Positions 56,794 to 64,000 of a stretch of DNA of 64,000 nt are shown one piece after another. This stretch comes from Schizochytrium sp. CCTCC M209059 (lineage: Eukaryota > Sar > Bigyra > Thraustochytrida > Thraustochytriidae), in assembly GCA_000818945.1 (NCBI GenBank), contig KN805392.1:347520-411519 (forward strand). The letters run 5' to 3'. Position numbers and translations under genes: made by a program. How positions within the stretch are numbered: the stretch's first letter is position 1; every line of letters begins with the position of its first letter. Below the pieces are notes generated by a model. The model did not search any database, had not been told where the DNA came from, and was given only the letters and a program-made list of their open reading frames with translations.

Positions 56794-58775
56794 TTATGCC
56801 TGGACTGCCCAGGCAGGAAAGGTATTGAGATCTGTAAAGGTGCTTCCAGTCACAAAGGTAAAGGCAATGGTGAGCGCCATACCCACAAGCTTGACAAAGA
56901 ACCCTCCTTTGGCCATGTCATAAAAGGAAAGCTTGCCCGTTGCGAAAGCAATGGCTGCCGGGGGAGTGGCTGTTGGCAAAAGAAAGCCCAACGAAGCAGC
57001 CACCGTGGCCGGCAACCCCAAAAGCATGGGATTAATTCCTTGTTGGATGGCGAGGTCAAAGAGAATGGGCAAGAAAAGCTGTGCAAAGCAGGGTGGCAAA
57101 CGGGATGGCATAACGTGAATTTTTCCATGTCATTGTGAGATTGGACGCTGCGTGTTTTGCATCGAGAGAAAATCGTGAAACGTACCGTGATTGTGGCAGT
57201 GTTACTGATGAGCTCAGTAAGAATACCAATGACCACCGTGATAACTGCGACAATGGCGAGCGGGGAAAGCCCGACAACATCCACAATGAGAGAGCCAATG
57301 ACGATCGAGAGACCGCTGTTGGAAACGGCGTTGGAGATAGCAAAGCCGGCCCCAAGCAAGAGAATTACACCGTAGGGAAGGTGGTTCAAAGCGCTTTCGT
57401 CGCGCAACATGGCACCGCGCGTTGTGGAACTAGGAATGAAGAAGAGCGAGACGGCCCCAAAGCAAGCAATCGTACCGTCATCAATGTAGGTCTCCCACGC
57501 GTAGCCCGTGATGGATTCGCAGGCAGCCTCTGTTCCAATGAATTCATCACCGTCACAAAAGCCGAGATACGGGTCGATGACGTATGGGCGAATGAGCCAG
57601 AGCAGAATCATGATGGCCAATACGAGTGCAATAATCTTTTCGTCTCGGATAATGGGCCCGAGCGCCTCGCTCTCGCGGCGAAGTACCTCTGCATTGAGGT
57701 CGAGGTGGATGCCACGCAAGAAAATGAGGCAGAGAATGGCCCAGGCGGAAACGATCATGATCAGTGCAATGGGAAGAGCGAAAGCCATCCACGACTGGAA
57801 GTTGACCGAGGGGCCCGACGGAAAGGTGTCACTAAAGAGCAGCGAAAAGACAAGATTTGGAACAGTTCCAATGACTGTACCAGTGCCGCCCGAGGTAGCG
57901 CTGAATGCGATGCCGAGAAGAGCAGCTTTTTCGAAGCGCTTGCCATCGGGGCTCGCAGTGCGACCCTCGAGAAAACCTTTGACCACGGGGAGCATGAGAA
58001 TCGTGGTGGACGTGTTACTTGCAAACATGGAAACAACCCCGGTGATGAGCATAAACCCGAAAAGCACAATGCGTGGGTTTGTGCCGAAAAACTTGAGTGC
58101 CCAAAGTGCGAAGCGCTTATGCGCTCCTACCTTTTCAATGGAAACCACGACGAGAAAGGCGCCGATGAAAAGAAAGGAGACAAAGTTATAGTATTGACTT
58201 GCGATGATGCGTCCGCGCTGCACAGATGCCAGCGGGTAAAGCAAAAGTGGCAGGAGCGAGGTGATGGCGATTGGAATGACTTCAAAAACCCACCAGCAGA
58301 CGATGAAGAGCGTGATGCCGAGGGCGTCATTGGCCTTGGGGTACTCGTCGGAGATCTCTACACTTGAAGCGACAATGGCGATAATTGGACCAAGGATCAG
58401 GCCGACTTTTTGCGCAGTAGAGAACTGCGCGAGCCATTCGTGTGTAAAGGTGGCCATGCACTCTGCATCCTGACGCAGCTGCAATGGCGGCAGCGCGGAC
58501 ATGCGTCGCGCTCTCCAGCTACGTCTGCGGGCGACGCCGTCATCGTCGTCGCGATTCAGCTTCGCGTCGCTCTCTTGGCGAGGATGTTCGGTGCCGAGGT
58601 ATGTCGAAGGTTTACCCTCGCAAAAATACGTGCTCAGTTTGCCGTCGGGAATGGTAGCTTCCTCGGGTCCCTGCTCCTCACGGAGACTGCGGTCGCTGAC
58701 CTCCTCGGCTCGGTCCTCGACGTCGCTGCTGTCTTCGCGCTCGCGGCTCTCTGGTGCCACGCGCGAGTCCGCCAT
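56794..58775 (-). CDS. SLC13/DASS-family anion transporter 1 (two exons)
   Basis: 624 residues after splicing: exon 1 58775-57186 (530 codons), intron 57185-57079, exon 2 57078-56794. DASS signatures are the first substrate/Na+ loop FASNTSTTILMLP (near 281-293) and the second ISNTATIT at the exon junction, followed by LFLPILFDLA. About eleven hydrophobic segments start near residue 120. The first 110 residues are hydrophilic and acidic. Family members move di- or tricarboxylates or sulfate with Na+; the acid carried is unknown. Unspliced, the frame runs on into sequence that does not match the paralogue, while exon 2 in another frame matches it to the end (DLNTFPxWA). ATG 58775 is chosen; the upstream frame to 59168 reads as leader sequence. 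Confidence 0.92.
57079..57185 (-). other. spliceosomal intron, 107 nt
   Basis: On the gene strand it starts GTACGT and ends TTTGCACAG, phase 0 between ATC-ACG and CTT-TTC. Removal restores alignment with the neighbouring paralogue (ITLFLPILFDLA versus ITLFGPILLELA). It is the only intron I can support in the window. Confidence 0.9.
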
Positions 58776-59532
58776 CGCGGCTTCTTCGCGTGCGCGTCGA
58801 ATAATGTGTATACGTGTGTGCGTGTGTATATTGTCCTCGAGCAGCGTGCTCGTCGCGTGCACGTGCGGAAGGTGCAGGGCACCTAAATTTGAGTGGGCAC
58901 TACTTTGCTGTTTTCTATCGTCGAGAGCACTGAAGTTGAAGTTGATGTTGGTGTTGGCAGTGCGGCCAATGCTGTATACAGCACCAAAACAGGTTGCGAT
59001 TGTAAAAGCGTAAGATTCTGGGGAAGAGAAGATGAGGATGAAACGCTGGCAAAGCGATGACGCACGAGCTAGGAACTTTGGTATTTTTAAGTGATCGATC
59101 GCCGATGTTGCCGAGGATGAGAGAAAGATCTTGGTGGGAAGGAAGAAAGAGGGGAAAACCTTTTTCAAGATGATGGATGTCGTTGCATCTCAGTTCCAGT
59201 CAGACTGGCACAATGCAAATCCTTTTTTAGAAGAACGAAAACTAGGACCTTGCACGCGATACTCGTTGACCCAAATTAAAGGGCCGCCAAGTTTGGCGGC
59301 AGGCCAAGGATGTGTCACTCAATTGCGGCGCACTGACGTTGAAAGAACGACCCAGTTGCAAAAAAGGACTTGGTTGCGCTTGCGACGGAGTCTGGAATAA
59401 GAAGACAATGTTCGTACAAGAGATAGAAGTGTAACGCATTCACTGCAGCTGACTGTCCACAAAAAGGATTCCAGACGTCGAACTCAGCAGCGCATTCAGT
59501 TCTTTGGAAAACCGACGCGTGTATTTCTCACG

Positions 59533-59799
59533 ATGCACAGTAGACAAGGCGCTTTTTATATACGTCGAAAAGGTTCAAATGATGAGCAACACCCCATCGT
59601 CTTTTCAATACGTACACAAGGAAATGCGTTTGTTGAGATCCCTGTAGGCTCGGCCGTGATCAGTTTTGGAGTGAAGGCTTATGCAGAAGTTTACCTCGAT
59701 GGAATGATTGAAGGCAAAGTTTCGGTGCCTTTTGTCGAGCCAGCTTGTTGTTTTTTCAAAGAGCAGCAAAATATGGGTTTTTGGTTTGGTGAGTTATGA
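59533..59799 (+). CDS. short hypothetical protein (88 aa)
   Basis: An ATG-started frame with protein-like alternating hydrophobic sequence (HPIVFSIRTQGNAFVEIPVG, AYAEVYLDG). No domain is recognised. Third codon positions are AT-rich compared with the neighbours, so it is either foreign, decayed, or chance. The frame is open upstream to 59401 without an ATG. Confidence 0.3.
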   Translation: MHSRQGAFYIRRKGSNDEQHPIVFSIRTQGNAFVEIPVGSAVISFGVKAYAEVYLDGMIEGKVSVPFVEPACCFFKEQQNMGFWFGEL

Positions 59800-60025
59800 T
59801 AGGTTTTTGTGGTTGGATGGCGCGAATCAGGTCTGAGAACGCAAAATAAAACAACGAGAAAGCGGGCGCGCTCAGACTTGAGTCCGCAGTCCATCCCCAA
59901 AACGAAGACTTGCGCTTGCGCTTGCCTTGACCGCCTCCGGCTTCATGGCCAGCTAGCTAGTTCGCTAGCTCACTCGGTCGCCCGAGGCCGGCACGTGACC
60001 TCCGAGAGCAGAAGATAAACTTCGT

Positions 60026-60029
<4 letters not shown>

Positions 60030-60058
<29 letters not shown>
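60030..60058. repeat. (CT)n dinucleotide repeat
   Basis: About 14 CT units about 100 bp downstream of the stop codon of transporter 2, thus probably in or just past its 3' UTR. Confidence 0.9.
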
Positions 60059-60061
<3 letters not shown>

Positions 60062-60158
60062 GAGATGAGCTGTCCTCTCTTCACTTTTCCTGATCTGGGA
60101 CGTGAGGACACAACTGCAGCAAGCAACTGCAGTACTGGCAGCAGCCAGAGCGCTTTAT

Positions 60159-61904
60159 TTAGTTGGCCTCGAGCGAGGTCTGGGCCCACTCGGGGAAGGT
60201 GTTGAGGTCGCCAAAGACCCGGCCAGTGAGGAAGACGAAGGGAATGGTGAGCACAATGCCGATGAGCTTGACAAAGATGCCGCCCTTGGCCATGTCGTAA
60301 AAGGTGATCTTGCCGCTGGCGAAGGCGATGGCCGAGGGCGGGGTGGCGGTGGGCAGCACGAAGGCGAGCGAAGCGGCGACGGTGGCCGGGAGACCGAGGA
60401 GGAGGGGGTTGATCTGCTGCTGCACGGCGAGCTCGAGCAGGATGGGGCCGAAGAGCGTAATCGCGGCGGCGTTACTGATGAGCTCGGTGATGAGACTGAC
60501 GATGACGACGACGACGGCGACGATGGCCATCGGGGAAAGGTCCGCGACGCCGACGATGATGTAGGAGATCTCGGTGGAGAGGCCACTGGCAGCGACGGCG
60601 TTGGCGATGGCGAAGCCGGCACCGAGGAGCAGCACGACACCCCAGGGAAGGCGCTTGAAGGCAGACTCGGTGAGGAGCATCTCGCCGGAGCGCGAGGAGG
60701 AGGGGATGAAGTAGAGCGCGATGCCGCCGATGATGGCGATGGTGCCGTCGTTGATGAAGGAGGTCCAGACGTTGCCGTCAATGGCCTCGCAGGCGGCCTC
60801 GGACTTGAGCGAGGTGTCGGCGGCGCAGGTGCCAATGAAGGGGGAGATGGCGTAGGGGCGGATGAGCCAGAGGAGGACCATGAGGGCCAGGACAATGCCA
60901 AGAACCATCTCGTCGCGGGTCATGGGGCCGAGAGCGCGGCGCTCGCGGGCAAGACCCTCGGCGTTGAGGTCGATGGAGACGCCGCGGAGGAAGATGAGGC
61001 AGAGCATGCCCCAGGAGACGAAGAGCATGATGAAGGCGATGGGGAAGGCGAAGGCCATCCAGTTTTGGAAGGTGATGGCGGGGGCGGCGGGGAAGGTGCC
61101 CGAGTAGAGCAGCGAGAAGACGAGGTTGGGGATGGTGCCGATGATGGTACCGGTACCGCCGGTGGTGGCGGCGAAGGCGATGCCGAGGATCGAGGCCTTT
61201 TCGAAGCGCTTGCCATCCGGGGAGTCGGTGCGGCCCTCGAGGAAGCCCTTGATGACGGGCAACATGAGAATGGTGGTGGAGGTGTTGCTGGCGAACATGG
61301 AGACGAGGCCGGTGATGAGCATAAAGCCCAGGAGCACGAGGCGAGGCTTGGTGCCGCAGAACTTGAGCGCCCAGAGGGCGAAGCGCTTGTGGGCCATGGC
61401 CTCCTCAATGCCGAGCACGACGAGGAAGGCACCGAGGAAGAGAAAAGACACGTGGTTGTAGTAGACGCCGGCGAGGGTGCGGCCGCGCTGGACGCCTGCG
61501 AGCGGGTAGAGGACGAGGGGCATGAGCGAGGTCACGGGAATGGGGACGACTTCGAAAATCCAGAAGAACACAATGAGGATGGTCATGCCGAGGGCCTCGT
61601 TGGCGTCCGGGTGCTCATCGGAGATCTCGATGCAGCAGGCGATGATGGCGAGGAGGGGTCCTCCGATGAGGCCAATCTTCTGGGCGGTGCTGAACTGGTT
61701 CCACCATCCCGAGGTGAAGGTGGGCCAGCAGGGGGCATCGGGCTGGCGCTCGAACTCGGGCTTCTTGACGTCATCGGTCTCGTCGTCGCGCTTGTCCTCG
61801 GTGGGCGAGAACGAGAACGACTCGGGCGGCAGGTTGCTCTGCTGCTGCTGCGCCTCGGGGTCGACGGCCCCGGGGTTGTGGTGGTTGGTCTCGTTGTTGA
61901 TCAT
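60159..61904 (-). CDS. SLC13/DASS-family anion transporter 2 (intronless)
   Basis: 581 residues and about eleven hydrophobic segments, closely similar to transporter 1 along its length. The first loop is FASNTSTTILMLP (near 199-211). The second, at the position where transporter 1 has SNTATIT, reads SNAAAIT, so the third residue of the second SNT-type Na+/substrate motif is Ala; other family members vary here too. The N-terminus is shorter (about 65 hydrophilic residues) and has a short polyglutamine (QQQQ). Start ATG 61904. The codon third position is almost always G or C, more so than in transporter 1, which suggests high expression. The genes are tandem on the same strand and one lacks the other's intron. 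Confidence 0.95.
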   Translation of the reverse strand: MINNETNHHNPGAVDPEAQQQQSNLPPESFSFSPTEDKRDDETDDVKKPEFERQPDAPCWPTFTSGWWNQFSTAQKIGLIGGPLLAIIACCIEISDEHPDANEALGMTILIVFFWIFEVVPIPVTSLMPLVLYPLAGVQRGRTLAGVYYNHVSFLFLGAFLVVLGIEEAMAHKRFALWALKFCGTKPRLVLLGFMLITGLVSMFASNTSTTILMLPVIKGFLEGRTDSPDGKRFEKASILGIAFAATTGGTGTIIGTIPNLVFSLLYSGTFPAAPAITFQNWMAFAFPIAFIMLFVSWGMLCLIFLRGVSIDLNAEGLARERRALGPMTRDEMVLGIVLALMVLLWLIRPYAISPFIGTCAADTSLKSEAACEAIDGNVWTSFINDGTIAIIGGIALYFIPSSSRSGEMLLTESAFKRLPWGVVLLLGAGFAIANAVAASGLSTEISYIIVGVADLSPMAIVAVVVVIVSLITELISNAAAITLFGPILLELAVQQQINPLLLGLPATVAASLAFVLPTATPPSAIAFASGKITFYDMAKGGIFVKLIGIVLTIPFVFLTGRVFGDLNTFPEWAQTSLEAN

Positions 61905-64000
61905 TTTGGTTTATTGGTGGTGGGCTTTGCTTGAGCTGGGCTTGCTTCTTCGATGCAAGCTCTGCGCGTTTCAGGTTTGCCAGCCCCGGGTCGATCGGGT
62001 TGCGGTTTTGCTTCTCGGCTGGACTTGGCTTCGGCTCCGGCTCCGGCTCCGGCTGCTTTCCTTTTCAATGTTTTTGCTTCGCTTGCTCGTTTGCTATGCT
62101 GGCTTGCCTGCGCGGTGCTCGAGGCGAAGCGGGACTAGGTAGCAAGCAGCGCACGAAGCACGCCTTTTTCTACCTTTTTCTTTCTTCCTTTCCTTTCTTT
62201 TCCCTTTTTCTTTTTCTTTTTCTTTTCATTTCTCCCGGCTGCGGTTGGCGTCCCTCTGGCGCCCACTGCGCCCCTCAGGCCGGCCGCGCAGGATCGGCAT
62301 GGAGCAGCTGCGCGGAGGCACAGCGCAGCACGGAAGGGAAGGGAAGGGAAGGGCAGGGGAGGGCAGCAAAAACCAGAGCAGAGCAAAGCAGAGAGTGAGC
62401 TCGTGGCCGGCGGAGACCAGCCAGGCCATGGCAGTTGCCCCCACAGCTGACAGGTGCGGGGCTGGAAGTGGGAGGGGGGGGAGGAAGGAGGCGACGCAGA
62501 TCGGGTCGACCGAGGAGCAAAGAAAGCAAAAAAAGAAAGAAAGAAAAGGGAGGCGCGAGGGAGGCCGGAGCCAGGAAGGAGCTCGTGGCGCGGCGCTAGC
62601 CACGAGTCGTTCAAAGGTGGCGGGTTCTAGCAGCGTCTGCATCATGGTGCTGATGCAGGCAGGCCGCGTGCAGTGCACTTGCTCTCTGCAGGTCAGCGCG
62701 GGTGCGCACGGCGGTGTACCCGAGCGGCCAGGAATGAATCAGTCGATCCGTCCAACCAGTCCACCCACCCGCTCCGACGGCATCCACCTCGCTGGCCTGC
62801 CACTCATTTCTTCATTTAAAGCAAAGCAAAGCAAAGCAAAGCAAAGCAAAGCAAAGCAAAGCATTCATGCAAAGCCAAGCATTGCTTTCCGGCCAGCCAG
62901 CCAGCCAGCCAGCCGATTATCCATCTGTCCATCCATTTCCATTCCTGCGTCCATTTTCACTTCGCACGCCACACCGCCTGGACCCATGCAGACAGACGGA
63001 CACGCAAAGCAGCGGCACGCGCCCCGAGATCCTCGGTAGCGGCAGCCGCAGCGCGGCCTGGGTCGCTCGCGTCTCATCCCTTTCCCGCTCGCCCCGCTCG
63101 AGCTTTTGCAGTTGTCGCCGCCAATGTTGATGCCGCTGCGCCTCCCCACTCGTACGCCACCGCCGCGCGACGCTACTAACTTACCCGCAGCTCAGTCCCA
63201 ACAGAGAAGCAAAGTGGCCCCGCCCTGTGAAGAAGGCGCCGCCAGCGGGGACGCGCCGCCGCCGTCTCCACGCCCCAAATCGCGCTCGCTCGATCGATGC
63301 CTGCTGCTGCCGCTCGCTGATGCTCGAGGCCGGCAACTGCGAGCGCGGCCTCGAGCGCCTGCGAGCGTGCGAGCGGGCGTGCGCAGGGCGTCTGCCCGGC
63401 GCCTGCGGTGTCCGCGAGGAAGAAGACGACACGGGAGAAGACACAAATGGCGCGCTCGCGAGCTTGTGCGATCGATCGTTCATTCGTCGAGGCGATGCGT
63501 TCATGCTGCTGCTTTCTTTTATTTGTCCACGACCCGCCCTTTCTGCCTACCGCGTTCGAAATGCAGCGGCCAATACTACCATGATATATATACAGACGAA
63601 CAGACAGTTGCGCATTTTATCAAGTTAGGGATGAATTTTAGCCAGCGGGCGTTGCCGATCCTGCCTGCCGCCACCAACGGCGCTCGCTCTTGCAGTGCAG
63701 CAGCCGCGCGATCCGAGCAGGTCGCGTCGGTGCCAGCCGCAGAAACCCGGACCCGCCAGCGTGCCGACGCCGTGCGGGAGACGCCGCGCGGAGGGTCTCC
63801 CCGTTGCTGGCTGCCGCGCCTCGCGGCGAGATTCCTCCTGGTCGCTGCGCCCTGCTGCTTGATCAGCTAAATCTCGCTCGAAGGTGCCGGTGTTGGCGGG
63901 AAACGTGCGTGTGCGACGCGAGGATCGGCTTCGACAGCGAGCTCTCGCGCAACTGCGACAGGTCCAAGATCCCTTGGGCGGACGCAGCGCGGCTTCTGCA
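61905..64000. other. right-end region without a supported gene
   Basis: 2.1 kb with simple repeats: T/C-rich tract at 62164-62230, (AAAGC)n at 62818-62862, CCAG repeats at 62893-62912. Open frames of 100-264 codons (for example 62245-63039 and 63106-63870) are low complexity and are overlapped by equally long frames on the other strand. The left part should contain the promoter of transporter 2. Confidence 0.5.
62818..62862. repeat. (AAAGC)n pentanucleotide repeat
   Basis: Nine perfect AAAGC units. No associated gene is seen. Confidence 0.9.

Larger units (their letters stand above)
58776..60158. other. intergenic between transporter genes
   Basis: About 1.4 kb. It holds a possible small ORF at 59533-59799 and a (CT)n run at 60030-60058. 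The left part should be the promoter of transporter 1. Confidence 0.5.

Noticed and set aside
60102..61934. 610-codon open frame on + opposite transporter 2, Gly/Asp/Glu-rich
   Set aside because: It mirrors the GC-ending codons of the transporter gene; composition is a repetitive GDG/EGE pattern with no domain.
62135..63870. Open frames at the right end on both strands
   Set aside because: Low complexity, overlapping on both strands, no recognisable domain; too weak to call a gene.
1..64000. CRISPR arrays, tRNA and rRNA genes, bacterial operons
   Set aside because: Tandem repeats here have no unique spacers, no cloverleaf was seen in the gaps by eye, and wide intergenic spaces plus an intron argue against a bacterial origin.

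Overview
This window looks like nuclear DNA of a GC-rich, intron-poor protist, most plausibly a thraustochytrid-type stramenopile. That placement is an inference from gene content and style; no marker gene was tested. The genes are eukaryotic (kinesin with a CH domain, SH3-MIT protein, EF-hand kinase, NHE exchanger, giant receptor-like membrane proteins), nearly all are uninterrupted reading frames, and only one spliceosomal intron is supported. Intergenic DNA of 0.1-2 kb is full of short tandem repeats. I saw no tRNA, rRNA or CRISPR array.

Layout. 1-22 kb holds housekeeping genes: the 3' end of an unknown gene, an ApaH-like phosphatase, a long-chain acyl-CoA synthetase (-) sharing a promoter region with an Na+/H+ exchanger (+), a coiled-coil/PH/J-domain protein (-), an EGF-like seven-helix membrane protein, a DFR-like reductase, an EF-hand protein kinase whose 5' end is cut by a 10-N assembly gap, an NDUFAF7/MidA methyltransferase, and a GST-like protein with two tandem YbaK/ProX editing domains (-).

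22.7-34 kb is a head-to-tail array of six zinc alcohol dehydrogenases (cinnamyl-alcohol-dehydrogenase-like MDR family), all on +. The first is a pseudogene. Copies 3 and 4 have extra N-termini starting MGSRxSK, which resemble N-myristoylation signals, so the array may have diversified in location as well as in substrate.

34-47 kb holds two giant (about 1.7 kb codons each) paralogous surface proteins on the minus strand: signal peptide, FG-GAP/VCBS repeats, cysteine-rich GCC2/GCC3-like repeats, then about 9-10 membrane helices and a cytoplasmic tail. They share patches of near-identity, suggesting gene conversion. A decayed fragment of a third copy lies at about 46.54-47.0 kb.

48.5-62 kb holds a kinesin-14 with an N-terminal CH domain, an RluA-type pseudouridine synthase (-), an SH3-MIT protein whose 5' end is duplicated as a 256-bp perfect direct repeat, and two tandem SLC13/DASS-type transporters (-), one with a 107-nt intron and one without. 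The last 2 kb shows only simple repeats. Start codons were chosen as the best ATG, because several long open frames run upstream without one.
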